A stretch of DNA of 64,000 nucleotides, taken from Diphasiastrum complanatum (lineage: Eukaryota > Streptophyta > Lycopodiopsida > Lycopodiales > Lycopodiaceae). The position numbers were made by a program, and so were the translations under genes. Below, in pieces: positions 1 to 10,373 of the stretch. Position 1 is the stretch's first letter; each line of letters starts with the position of its first letter. Under the pieces are notes generated by a model. The model saw nothing but the letters and a program-made list of their open reading frames with translations, ran no database searches and was not told the DNA's origin. The stretch spans positions 1 through 64,000 of the forward strand of contig MU832564.1 of the NCBI GenBank assembly GCA_029204225.1, given 5' to 3'.

Positions 1-1094
1 AGATCACACTCTAATTCTAAAAGAAATGATGCACTCAGAAAATACAAAACTCTAGCCAAACTCTGTGACAAACTGATAAAATTAAATCACGAATGATTTG
101 CGAAACTTTTCGCGACACTTATTTCTATTCGAGTTGGATCAATCAGGCTCTGTAACACAACCTAATGAAACGAGACGAATTCTAAACGGAAAACAAAACA
201 AAGTGAAGCGAAGCGTAACTTAAACGAGCACTAACATTGATTCATGCTGGAAACATACAGATCGCGAAATGAAATGAAACGAAACGAAATAATTTGTGAC
301 AAGATCAATCAAGCTCTGTAATGAGATGAGACGAGACAAGACGAAAAATGATGAAATGAAACGAAACTTAAGTGAGCTCTGAAATTGATTTATTCTTATG
401 GCCAAGTGATCGCGAAGTGAAATACAAAGCGAAAGGATTTGTGAATGAAATCAATTCGTCAGGAATTCAGATGTGATCGATGGTCACTGCCGGCTGTATT
501 ACTCCTACAATCCTTCAGAGAGTAGTCAGACACTGCTGATCTACTTTAACAGATTAATGCATCATTCAGCAAGATCAAACCAAAGTGCAAAAATTAAATG
601 AACAAGCGAATCAGACACACGAATAATAGCAGACGAATTTACATTCAAGATCATACAATCATCTAGAATAATAATGTGCATAACAGTTACAAAATTATCT
701 ATTGATCTTCTTAATTCTTTGAGCACTGCATGACAGATCCACGTAGTGCATTGGCGTGAGAGAAATACAGTTCTCTCACGAATTCGTGTCTCGCTTACTA
801 GCGGACTTCTGGATCTACTAATTCTATGCAGAATTTTCTCGCACGCAAGCAGACTCGTATACTGAATATTTCGTCTTCTGATTCTTGTCTTGCTTACTAG
901 CATTAGTCTTACTGTATTATGCATCAAACAAAAAGTATATAGTCGAGTCGTGTAACTTCTCGATTAGAACGATTAAACATCTAGAACTAATCACGAATTA
1001 CAAGAGTGACAGATTAGCCATGATCTACAATACTCCTGGTGATGTCATGATATCAGATCAGATATTTGTACCCCATGGTACTTGACTGATCTTC
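1..1094 (-). mobile_element. Probable 3' LTR/untranslated end of copia fragment A (runs off left edge)
   Basis: Non-coding sequence lying directly downstream (minus strand) of the RNase H end of copia fragment A. By position it should hold that element's 3' LTR, but I could not define a TG...CA boundary and the second LTR is outside the window. It contains CGCGA-rich words like those in the other copia LTRs here (for example around 100-118) and a diverged tandem repeat. No coding region is credible in it. Confidence 0.35.
137..446. repeat. Diverged direct repeat of about 145-166 bp, two units
   Basis: Both units open with GATCAATCA(G/A)GCTCTGTAA (137 and 303) and continue with similar blocks of GAAACGA-type words, ending in a GATCGCGAA(A/G)TGAAA block. 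The repeat lies inside the presumed LTR and may be an internal LTR duplication. Confidence 0.5.
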
Positions 1095-1132
1095 TTGGTT
1101 GTTTGTGGAGCACGATTGATTTTTGTGTCATG

Positions 1133-3245
1133 TCATGTCGTGTCGCCTTTTGTCAAAGGTTCAAAATTGAAAGCTAGCAAAGCTTTGGTATTAAAAACAA
1201 AATGTTTCTTCAGCTCTCTCTCAAAGCATGATAGCTTGACAACTCCAAGGCTGTTCCTCTGTCTCTCAAATAGACCTTTGTCTAGGGCCTTTGTGAAAAT
1301 TTCAGCAACCATGTCTTTCATTCCAATGAAGGTGATCTGCAACATCTTCTTGCCAATCAGATCCCTGATCAAGTGGTATTTGATCGTAATGTGTTTCATC
1401 CTTGAGTGAAACACATGGTCTTTCGTCAGATGTATTGCAGATGTGTTGTCCATCTAAAAAACCAGAGATTCGTTGCTTGTTTCGCCCAATTCGTCCAGGA
1501 ACTGTTTGAGCCAAATTATCTCATTTGTCATCTTTGCTGCTGCGACATACTCTGCTTCGCAGAATGACTGGGCCACAATGGTCTGCTTCTTGCTGACCCA
1601 GAGAATTGCCGCTCCTGAGGCAATGGTGCATCCTCCTGAGACACTTTTATAGTCGTCCTTGAGGGATGCCCAACTTGTATCACTGTAGGAAATCATCTGG
1701 AACCCTGCATACGACAATAACACAAACCATAGTCCTTTGTTAATTGAAGATATTGCAAAATTCGTTTTGCAATCTTCCAATGTGTCAAGCCAGGATTCGT
1801 GCAGAATTGGCTCATTCTGGACACTGCATAAGCAATGTTAGGACGTGTGTTGTCTACAAGGTACATCAGCGATCCTATCAGTTTCTTGTAAGGTGTGAGC
1901 TGCATCAATTCTCTCTCTTCGACAGTCCTCGAACAATCTTCGTTCGTCAACACCGTTCCGCAAGCATTGGAGTATTCGCTCCTTTGCAATTCAGTGTCCC
2001 GAAATCCTCTAGGATTTTTGGATGTATCTAGACTGGTGAAGATACAACTTACCTCCCTCATAGTCCCTTTCAATATGCAAGCCAAGGTAACACTTGGCTT
2101 CTCTTAGATCTATAATCTCGAAATGTTTCAAGATGTCTTCCTTCACTTCAGCAATCAGCTTCTCACTCTTGCAGAGTATCAGAGTGTCGTCCACATACAC
2201 AGCCACAATGATGATATTCCCATCAATAATTCTCACATAGACATTGGAATCAACCATCAGTGGCTTGAATCCCAATGATTTCAGGGCTTCATCCTTCTTT
2301 TTGTACCATTGTCGAGCTGATTGCTTTAGACCATAGATACTCCTATGCATTCTGCATGCATAATTAGGAAGTGAATTCAAGACATATCCTGGGGGTTGAT
2401 CCATGTAGACTTCTTCGTCTAACTTGTTGGAAGTATGATGGTGGTCTGCGTGGTCTACGATTGATTGTGATTGCGGAGCCGTGACAAAAGCAAAACACGA
2501 GAGACGATTACGATGTAAACAATGTCTACAACAACAACTATGAACACAGTAGTAACTACATACTTTAGGAACGAGGATTGATTAGAGAACAAAATCAAAA
2601 GCTTGTTGTCCTTTTGGGTTATCAGAGTAGGAGTCTGAGACTGCCGTAACAGTAGGATTGCGAAGCATTAGGCGTCTTGGATAGCCATGTGATCCTCTAT
2701 CTCTGATAACCATGTTTGTGTGCAAGAGAGTGAGAGAGACAATTGCATTCAATCAAGAACATAATAATTAAACAGTAGCAAATCTGTATAAAAGAGAGAA
2801 TCGGAGAAGATTAAACTCCAACATAACTCACCATGCAAGAAGGCTGCCTTCTCGTCCACAATGTGGATCCTAGGACATAAGCAACTGCATATGCAAATAA
2901 CAAACGTAGGGACGAATGTTTCACTATAGGAGAGAAGGTTTCAGAATAATCAATACCATATCTCTGAGAGAATTCCTTCGCTACCAATCTTGCCTTATAT
3001 TTCGAAACATATCCATCTGGCCCATACTTTAACTTGTAAACCCATTTGTATTTGACAGCCTTTCACTGATCTGGTAATGGCTGCAACGTCCATACCTGGT
3101 TGTTCCTCATGGATTCCATCTCCTCGTTCATGGCTTGGATCCATTTGTCCTTCTCTGGACATTCAATTGCCTCCTTGAAAGTCTGTGGTTTGCCATTGAA
3201 TCCACATAATCCTTTTGATGTGAAAGCAAAGCTGCCTAGCACGTA
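1133..3245 (-). pseudogene. Ty1/copia fragment A: reverse transcriptase and RNase H, broken
   Basis: Read on the minus strand. The RT starts near 3235 with the block CGFNGKPQTFKEAIECPEKD, runs through [19 protein letters not shown] to LLFAYAVAY near 2900, is interrupted by a 399-bp insertion (2425-2823), and resumes at 2419 with LDEEVYMDQPPGY. The catalytic YVDD is visible in VAVYVDDTLI (about 2190). RNase H follows with YSDTSWA, CEAEYVAAAKM and MDNTSAI and ends near 1140 with the usual FTKALDKGLFE tail. Several frameshifts and stops (for example after 1780 and 1454) make it non-functional. No gag or integrase of this lineage is present; it abuts fragment B near 3245-3260. It is of the same sub-lineage as the RT fragments at 40838-42470 and 58060-58536. 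Confidence 0.88.
2425..2823. mobile_element. 399-bp solo LTR-like insertion with 5-bp target site duplication
   Basis: The insertion begins TGTTGGAAG and ends CTCCAACA, giving TGTTGGA/TCCAACA terminal inverted repeats typical of LTRs. It is flanked on both sides by TAACT (2420-2424 and 2824-2828). Removing it and one TAACT restores a continuous copia RT reading frame (FLHG then ELDEEVYMDQ). Inside is an inverted pair GGTTATCAGAG...CTCTGATAACC around 2615-2715, close to a tRNA-iMet primer-site sequence, so a very short terminal-repeat retrotransposon (TRIM-like) is an alternative to a solo LTR. No coding capacity is visible. Confidence 0.8.
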
Positions 3246-3261
3246 TTAGAGTCTTGATTGA

Positions 3262-3498
3262 CTACATCTTGATGACAGGACTGAAAATTTCTTGGTAATC
3301 TACTTCCTTGGACTTGAGTGAATCTTTAGCCACCAGTCGTGCTTTCCATTTGGCAATGGAACCATCAGAGTTGATCTTCTTCTTGAAGATCCACTTGTTG
3401 TTGATAACTCTCTTGTGAGTGGGGAAGTTGACCAATGTACAGGTTTGATTCATCAAAAGTGAGTTGTACTCGCTTTCCATAGCTTCTTGCCACTCCAC
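3262..3498 (-). pseudogene. Copia fragment B: reverse transcriptase N-terminus, truncated
   Basis: The minus-strand translation begins MEWQEAMESEYNSLL and contains NNKWIFKKK, KWKARLVAK and VDYQEIFSPVIKM, the standard first part of copia RT. It stops exactly where the polymerase fingers should continue. The next sequence downstream is not the rest of this RT but the beginning of the RT of another lineage (fragment A), so the RT N-terminus occurs twice in a row. Confidence 0.85.
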
Positions 3499-3728
3499 AA
3501 CATCCTTGGAGTTAATTGCTTCGGCTAGGCTTTCTGGTTCTTTTGATGAAGTCTAGAATGATTGAGGTGCATACCTCTCAGGAACTATCCGAGTCCATGA
3601 GGATCTGTGGACATTGGGTTGACCAGGATGCGCCGATTCTTCTTCTTGAACTTTTCCAAATCTGCTCGAGCTTGCTTGGTCTGGTTTGGTGACAGGTACT
3701 GTCTATTGCTCGGCTTCTGTAGCTGTAG

Positions 3729-4370
3729 CTACAAGTTATGTAGAAGATGAAATAACATAGCATCATCTGTCAATGGCTGTTTGAAATCATAATATGCATG
3801 TTCATGAGATATTACATCTCTAGAGACAAACACTACATTAGTGGATGGATCATAAACTTTATAAGCTTTATGTTCATCAGTATAGCCAATGAAAATACAT
3901 TTATTTGTCCTATGATCCAGCTTCTTCATAAACTGTTTAGGAATGTGAACAAAACATATACAACCAAAGATTTTTAAATGGCTGACACTAGGCTTGTGCC
4001 CATGCCAAACTTCATAAGGAGTTTTGTTGTTGATGGCTTTGGTGTTGGATTTGTTCTGCACATAACAGACTGTGGCAGTAGCTTCTACCCATAACTTCGT
4101 AGGTAGATGTGCTTGATGTAGCATTGATCTGGCTGAGTTGAGAAGAGTTTGGTTTTTCATTTCTGCAATCCCGTTCTGTTGAGGTGAATAAGAAGTAGTA
4201 AACTGTCTTTTGATGCCATATTCAGCCAGGTAGTCGAACATCTCATTGGAGATGTATTCGCTGCCACTATCAGTTCGGAGTGCCTTCACTTTCTTAGATG
4301 TTTGTGTCTCATCCATGGCCTTGAATCTCTTGAAGCATTCAAAGGCTTTAGATTTGTGCTTAATGAACAT
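3729..4370 (-). pseudogene. Copia fragment B: integrase core and C-terminal region
   Basis: The minus-strand translation contains LRTDSGSEYISNEMFDYL with the second catalytic Asp, and SPQQNGIAEMKNQTLL with the catalytic Glu. The downstream block KIFGCICFVHIPKQF and CIFIGYTDEHKAYKVYDP is the usual copia integrase tail. The first catalytic Asp and the HHCC zinc finger should lie in 4371-4826, where the frame is broken. The usual AERKNRTLL reads AEMKNQTLL here. The region 3499-3728 carries the degraded linker to RT. Confidence 0.88.
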
Positions 4371-4826
4371 GACTGTAGACCATATGGAGTAATCATCTAT
4401 GAAAGTGATAAATAGACTACATCTCCTAAGGATGGAGTTGGCATTGGACCACAGAGATCGCTATGTACAAGATCTAATATATACTTTGTTTTGATGGAAT
4501 GTGATTTTGGAAACTTGCTTCTAGAGTGCTTTCCATAGATGTTCACAAAAGAAAGATTTCCTATCTAATGAAGATGGAAAATTCAAACCATGAACTAAAT
4601 TATTACAGAGCGTATAAGAAAGTGATCTTGTATTCACGTGTCCAAATTGACTATGCCACAAAACAACACTATCGTTACATTTTCATTAGAGATACTAGCT
4701 AATGCAACTGAATTAGAGAGTACCTAAAGATTTCCGACTCTAGTGCATGTAGTCAGAGTAGTATCTTCCTGAAGTATTGTACTCTGTTCAGATGAAAAAG
4801 TAACAGTGTAGCCCTCATCAGTTATC

Positions 4827-5081
4827 TTAGAGACTGACAACAGTTCTTTGACAACTGAGGAACATGAAGGACATTAGGAACACAAATGGACAGAAGCTGA
4901 TCTTCACTGCTCCTTTGGCTTCCACGTGTATCGTGCTAGAATCTCCGAGGGAGATAAATTGGTCTCTGTTGTAAGCTGTGTACTCCGTAAACCATTCCTT
5001 GTGAGAGGTCATGTGTTGGGTAGCGCTATTGTCTAGGTACCAGCTATCACAATCTTTGCTGCTACTATAAGCCATTAACAA
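4827..5081 (-). pseudogene. Copia fragment B: aspartic protease segment
   Basis: The translation contains WYLDNSATQHMTSHKEWF followed by FISLGDSSTIHVEAKG, the normal context of a copia protease. The catalytic triad normally reads DSGA; here it reads D-N-S-A, so the active site is probably lost. It overlaps the end of gag by 7 bp in a different frame. Confidence 0.85.
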
Positions 5082-5725
5082 GTGTGTGTCTTGCTCCTTG
5101 AATTTGGCCGTGTTGGTGGAGTCTGGCTATTGTTGTTGTTGCTACTTCTTTGTCTCGTTGCAGATCCTGATGCGACCCTCCTTGATGTCGTGATTAGTTC
5201 TTTTGCATATCTACAGAAAAGCTTCTTGCGTGATCCACCATGCTCACCTTGAGTGTGAGGCTTTTGTTGTTGCTGCTGTACCTGTTTCTTGCCCTTGGAA
5301 TGATCTTTCTTCTTGGTGTATAGAGCCATGGATTTGTCTTTGATGGACAGGCTGCTAGTCTTTCTCCGGATTTCTTCTTGAAGAAGATGACCAATCAACT
5401 TTTGAAGGGTGAGGTCCGGTTGTGTGGAGATCATCACCACAAAGTGCTCATAGAACTTTGGAAGAGAAGAAAGCAAGGTCATGATGGCCTCATCATCTTG
5501 AGTAGAACATCCTACAGCTGATAATTGATTTAACAGGGACATGAAGCTATTGATGTGAGAAGTGATGGCAGTAAAATCAGACATGCTAAGAGTAAAGAAC
5601 TTCCCTCTAAAATGTAATCTCATGGTTACATCGTGAGTCTCAGAGAGACTTGATAACAAGTCCAGTGCTTCCTTAGAGGACTTAAGTATGAAAAGCTGGT
5701 GCGAAATTACAGAACAAGAAGACAA
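5075..5725 (-). pseudogene. Copia fragment B: gag (UBN2 type), N-terminally deleted
   Basis: The translation includes AITSHINSFMSLLNQLSAVG, DDEAIMTLLSSLPKFYEHFV and LLQEEIRRK, the helical retrotransposon Gag (UBN2) signature. A basic tail follows, rich in Gln and Lys (KGKKQVQQQQQ). The CCHC knuckle is present but thrown out of frame (LFCRYAKEL...). Only about 60 bp separate the ORF start from the primer binding site at 5785, so the usual N-terminal 80-100 residues are missing. Confidence 0.85.
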
Positions 5726-5784
5726 TTACTCTATCGGCTAGTAGAGTCTTGTTATTGTGGAAGCTTATCAGGTTACAGAAATTA

Positions 5785-5796
5785 GCTCTGATACCA
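5785..5796 (-). other. Primer binding site (tRNA-iMet type) of copia element B
   Basis: The minus strand reads TGGTATCAGAGC, complementary to the 3' end of plant initiator tRNA-Met. It lies immediately inside the LTR that begins at 5797, as expected for the 5' end of a minus-strand element. Confidence 0.9.
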
Positions 5797-6993
5797 TGTT
5801 GGAAAAGAGAGGTGTGAGAAACAAAAACAGCTCGAAAAGAAACGAACACAAAAAGAAGCGAACTCAAAACTCGAAAAGGAACGAACTCGAATGGAAAGTG
5901 TTCATGCGCAGTGGAATAAGCTATCTCACTCGTTCCTTAAGCATGACTATGCCTATCAGACATGAACAGAACGTTAGTGATAGAAATCACGTTCGAGCTG
6001 ATTACGTAGCCAAATATTAAGCATAAAAAACATCAGAAAGATAATTTGTCGCGAACAGCTAGACAAATTATTAGTCGCGAATTATTTGCAAAGAGCTAGA
6101 CTGATAATCAGTCGCGAATTAGTCACGAATTAGTCGCGAAAGGCAAGACTAGATATTAGTCGCGAACAACTAGACTAACAATCTTTTGTGAAGAGCAGAC
6201 AACCAGATTAAGCAATAAGAAAGCCAAACAGAATGTAGAAAAGCATTGCAATATTGACACATCTGAATGCAGAACAAACAGAGCTGTAATCGGATTAAGT
6301 ATAGCGAATATACAGGTCAATAATGTAGGTGAACAAAAGACAAATGCTGACGAAACCACGTGCTTCACAAAGCTAATTACACAATCTATAAAGGTGATAA
6401 ACCTATTATTGACAATACAGATCTGGAAGAAAAAGAATCGATGCGCGAAAGCATCTACAATGTCTGTCCCTAATTCACTTATGATGCTATGCTTGACGCT
6501 CTATTGCTTCACCACATGCATACGCAAATGGTATTCAATACATACATAATTTTTATAGGTGTGCAGATGAATAAAGTACAAAGTGGATGTGTTGTTTGTG
6601 GGAGATCATGGGTGGTTGTTGTCGTTGTCAAATTTGATTGCACAGTTGCATGGGATGACCGTGAGAAGGCCGCGATGTTAGCCTTCGCGAAAAATAACGT
6701 TGGTGAAAATGCAAAAAATGTGACACTCTGACAAATGCCTTAAAAACTGATTTACAATGTACCTTTTCTTTTCTATAAGGGCACCTTTTGGCATTTGTAG
6801 GACAATGTCGTCTTTTTCGCCCTTTTCACTTGTGGAAATTTACTTGTATTTATGTAGACAGTTGCGTTTTATTCGTCTGTCTTATTTTGCATGTAAATAT
6901 GCAGACTATGTGACAACACAAGAAAAAATATAGCAGCATGAATGGAGGCAGATTAACATAGGATTTAAGAGAGTAGAGGAGATAAATCCAACA
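5797..6993 (-). mobile_element. 5' LTR of copia element B (about 1.2 kb)
   Basis: Begins TGTTGGA and ends TCCAACA (plus-strand reading) and is directly followed on its inner side by the tRNA-iMet primer site. It aligns along its length, in inverted orientation, with the solo LTR at 21040-21884; shared blocks include the CATGACTA(T/C)GCCTATCAGA word, the CGCGAATTA array, GAAACCACGTGC and TGGAGGCAGATTAA. It carries repeated CGCGAA/TCGCGAA words between about 6045 and 6165. The matching 3' LTR was not found in the window. Confidence 0.85.
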
Positions 6994-7115
6994 ATAGATC
7001 CGTAAGATCTAGGTTTGGTTGGGTTGGTTTTGTCCACCGTCCGATGCCCTTGTGTTGCTTATTTTGGCATGCTTAGAATAGGACCTTGTGAATTGGACTT
7101 TATATTGGTATCAGA
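6994..7115. other. Short spacer, possible end of a chromovirus LTR
   Basis: Lies between the copia LTR and a primer-site-like sequence at 7116. It may be the last part of the 5' LTR of the plus-strand chromovirus, but no LTR start is visible. Confidence 0.25.
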
Positions 7116-8323
7116 TTTCTTTATGAATGGAAAATACGGTAGATGCTGCCCAAAATTTTCCAAAAACTCAGATGTGACAGGTTGCTTTTCTTAATCACAG
7201 GATAGGCGTTCTTCTAGCCCATACCATTCAAAGAATTTGGGCTACCAATGATATTTTTTCCGGCAATAGTTTTTTTTTTTTTTTTTTTACATCCGAAAGT
7301 TGTGGAATACTAGATAAATCATTGGTCGAGCTATTTCAGCTTGTACAAACGTCCCAGAAGAAAAGTGAATTTCTTCCGTTTTGTAATTTCTTCAGGGCAA
7401 GGCCTCCTCTTGGTGGAGGGAACTACCCATGAAACCGGTGACTTGGTCTAAATTCCTGGAGAAATTCTATAAGGCTTTCGTCACGATTAACGATTCTAAA
7501 CTTTATATTCGCTTTATTACCCGTAGATTAGAAAAATGAGACTTGGACATCTATGTCCAGGCGTTCTTGGGTTTTTTGGCCAAGGTGTCGCTTATTGATA
7601 GGAAATTGGCACAATGGCAGTTCATTCATGGACTACCAATCGATTATTAAAACGAGTGCAAACGAAATATCTTCCAATCTTTGGAAGATGTTGTTCGTAT
7701 GTCTAAGGCCTATGATAGCACTGTGGTTGCCTCCATAAAAAGCACACACGGCCAAACAGCCCTGGGCGTACCAACACAGTAAGCAAAATAAAAACAAGAA
7801 AAAGCTGGTAGTAAAAAACAAAGCGCAATTGTCTACAATTAAGAAAATTTTATGTTTTCTCTTCAATAAACCTGGGCACTGTGCTAAGCAAGTGCCCCGA
7901 CTCATTCTTGCGCATTGAGTATTGGAACCTAGATCACCTATTTCAGGAGAGACTCGGATGATCAAGTTTCAGAAGGTAGCGGAATTCCTACATTATATGC
8001 AAGAAATGCTACAAATAGCACATAAGAATGTCCAGTATGCCCAAGATAGGGACCATCATTGTGCTAATCTGGAAAGATCACCTCGAGACTTTCAAATGGG
8101 GGATTGGATATGTAAGAACCACCAAGTGAAGATCTTCAGGATTCCAATCACATGCAAACCAAAAGGACACCTGTGGAGCATGAACCACCCAACCAATATG
8201 GAAAGGCTAGTCAATACCCTAACCAATTCACCCCCAAGCCACAGTGAAGAACACAAGAGAAGAGAGGAGAAACTGGCTCAAGAATCACAATTCACAATAG
8301 GAGGATGGGCGAGTTTCCAATAG
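7116..8323 (+). pseudogene. Ty3/gypsy chromovirus remnant, plus strand: gag joined to integrase C-terminus
   Basis: A TGGTATCAGA primer-site-like word lies at 7116-7125. From about 7430 the plus strand encodes gag pieces (WSKFLEKFYKAF, QFIHGLPIDY, NECKRNIFQSLEDVV, KAYDSTVVAS), closely matching the gag of the inverted copy at 10374-10745, and a CCHC-like LCNKPGHCAKQ near 7860. From 7922 the sequence jumps to the integrase C-terminus (RSPISGETRMIKFQKVAEF, YAQDRDHHCANLERSPRDF), matching 8627-9232. Protease, RT, RNase H and the integrase core are deleted between about 7915 and 7920. Several stops interrupt gag. A poly-T run lies at about 7270-7288. Confidence 0.8.
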
Positions 8324-8329
8324 ACTTAT

Positions 8330-8598
8330 TCTCCTCAAGAGAGAGAGAATATTTTCTTTAGGATCCCCATGCAACCTAAATTGAGCTATTGACCTCCTAT
8401 TCTTGCATTAAAACAGTCTTCACCATGCATGTGCTCCTATGTCCAATTATAGGTCTGGGCCCTCATATGATTATTAATTATTTCATACGACCACGTCCAG
8501 AATGACATAGCATAACTAACAACCACATACAATTGGAGTGACCGACCATCCACGTCAAGAATTATTCTGATTCCTTTGTACAGGACATGGACATAACA
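8330..8598 (-). mobile_element. Probable 3' LTR of the minus-strand chromovirus
   Basis: On the minus strand a purine-rich tract (AAGGGAGGAAGAA, about 8599-8611) is followed by TGTTATGTCC, a plausible polypurine tract and LTR start ending at 8598. The outer limit near 8330 is a guess, since the partner LTR was not found. Confidence 0.45.
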
Positions 8599-8626
8599 TT
8601 CTTCCTCCCTTAAACCATTTCTACCT

Positions 8627-9232
8627 CTAGAAATAAAAACTAGGGAAATTCTTCTTTATGCTTTCGACCCTTTCCCATGAATCATCATCCTCAGTCCGTC
8701 CCCTCCACCTGATCAAGCACTCAGAGATAGAATGATTTCTTAATTGTTTATCTCTGGTTCTGAGTACCTTTTCAGGTTCCAAAGGAACACTAAGCGATGA
8801 GTCCTCCAAATGGGTAAGATCTTCCTCAGAACCAACTATGTCACTTTCATGTAAACTTAATTTTAAACGGCTTACCTGAAACACAGGGTGAGTCTTGTTC
8901 TGAAGATCCAGTTCATAAGCTAAAGAACCAATTTTCTTTATAATCTGAAATGGTCCACAATATCTTGTAGACAATTTATAATGCTTCCATGTACTCATAA
9001 TCTTAGAATCCTTAGGTATTCTAAGATATACCCAGTCATCAACTTTTAAATCTCTGGGAGACCTTTTAAGATCGGCATAGTGCTTAGCTCTATCTTGAGC
9101 ACTCCGGATACAATCACGGGCCACTTGCAACGTTTCACGCATATTATGCAAGAAATTTGCAACTTTCTGGATCTTAATAGATTTTGTCTCCACATTTATC
9201 GGAGATCTAGGTTGAAAACCGTACATCAGCAT
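8627..9232 (-). pseudogene. Chromovirus integrase C-terminus with chromodomain
   Basis: The translation of 201 residues contains QDRAKHYADLKRSPRDLKVD, the GPFQIIKKIG module typical of gypsy integrase, THPVFQVSRLKL, and a C-terminal chromodomain-like block SECLIRWRGRTEDDDSWERV ending KKNFPSF. The chromodomain places the element in the chromovirus clade, whose integrases are thought to be directed to heterochromatin marks. The reading frame is open here, but the rest of the element is broken. Confidence 0.88.
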
Positions 9233-9336
9233 AAACGGACTATAACCAGTAGCAGAATGTTTCCTACTGTTATAATCAAACTCAATTAAAGGAATGTAAT
9301 CTTCTTACTGAGATTGCCTATGAGACACATAAGCTC

Positions 9337-9663
9337 TCAACATATCCTCCATAGTTTGATTAGTTCTCTCAGTCTGGCCATCAGATTCAGGATGATCAGA
9401 AGAACTAAAACTAAGCAAGATTTCAAGCTTATGAAATACAGCTGACCAAAAGTAACTTGTAAATTTAGATCTCTATCACTAACTATATCACTTGGCAGTC
9501 CATAAAGTCTAAATAATCTTTCCACAAAGATCTGGGCTAAATCCGAAGCCTTAGCAGTTGACTTGACTGGTATAAAAGTAGCTAACTTTGTCAACCTGTC
9601 CACCACAACCCAAATAGAATCATTTTGGCATTGGGTCTTTGGAAGTCCAACCACAAAATCCAT
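9337..9663 (-). pseudogene. Chromovirus integrase core, frameshifted
   Basis: The translation starts MDFVVGLPKTQCQNDSIWVV with the first catalytic Asp and continues VDRLTKLATFIPVKSTAKAS and LYGLPSDIVSDRDLN with the second catalytic Asp. The frame is then lost before the catalytic Glu region, although the DNA near 9340-9420 still holds the expected downstream sequence in another frame. The zinc-binding part (CRPCELAKAE) is recognisable around 9740-9760. Confidence 0.85.
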
Positions 9664-9760
9664 AGATATACTTTCCCATCACTTCTGAGGGATATCTAGG
9701 GAATGTAACAACCCTCCAGTCTTTAAGCATTCAGCTTTGGCTAACTCACAAGGTCTACAC

Positions 9761-9982
9761 TTAACCACATAAGACTCGACAAATGGCTTGAGTTTCAGCC
9801 AATAAAACTCTCTTCTGACCAAGTCCAAAGTCATGTGTATACCCGGATGACCTCCACAGATGAACCCCTATCGTTGAATCACTTGTGCCAGTTCGCACGA
9901 CGTAAGGTAAATCAGGATTCGCCATTTGTAAAACAGGAGCTGAAGCAACCATTTGCTTGAAATTCTCAAAGCGTTGGTTCAA
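9761..9982 (-). pseudogene. Chromovirus RNase H scrap; RT deleted
   Basis: The translation contains FENFKQMVASAPVLQMANPD and DSTIGVHLW, the linker and beginning of gypsy RNase H, then passes abruptly to integrase zinc-finger-type sequence. The whole reverse transcriptase, expected between this piece and the protease at about 10130, is missing. Confidence 0.75.
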
Positions 9983-10124
9983 TAGGCTCGCTAGGTTGAC
10001 CTCTCTTTTTCTTTACTCTCAGTAGTCCTGGATCCAAACTGGGAGCCTTGGAACTTTCACATCCCACGCCTCCAACTCCGCTCCTGAAGCTAGATATACT
10101 CGATATCTATGGTTATCGGCTTCA

Positions 10125-10240
10125 GTTTTGAGTCCGAGTCTCTACACAAGACCAGAGTTAATGAAATTATGAGTAGATCCACTATCCACTAAAATACTAA
10201 CTTCATGTCCATTCACAGTGCCTTTCAAACAAAATAAATC
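10125..10240 (-). pseudogene. Chromovirus aspartic protease segment
   Basis: The minus strand encodes LKGTVNGHEVSILVDSGSTH followed by NFINSGLV. This is the retropepsin active-site loop (DSG) with its usual flanks. It lies too short and too close to other fragments to be listed as a functional gene. Confidence 0.8.
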
Positions 10241-10373
10241 ATTGGCAAGAATAAAGTAGTACTAAAAGAACAATCACACTTCCAATTAATTTTATTAATT
10301 TTCAGCTTAAGATTCTCTTTACCTAGCATCTCAATTACTTGAGCTGCGCCTTTCTTTCATTCCGGGCAGAATT

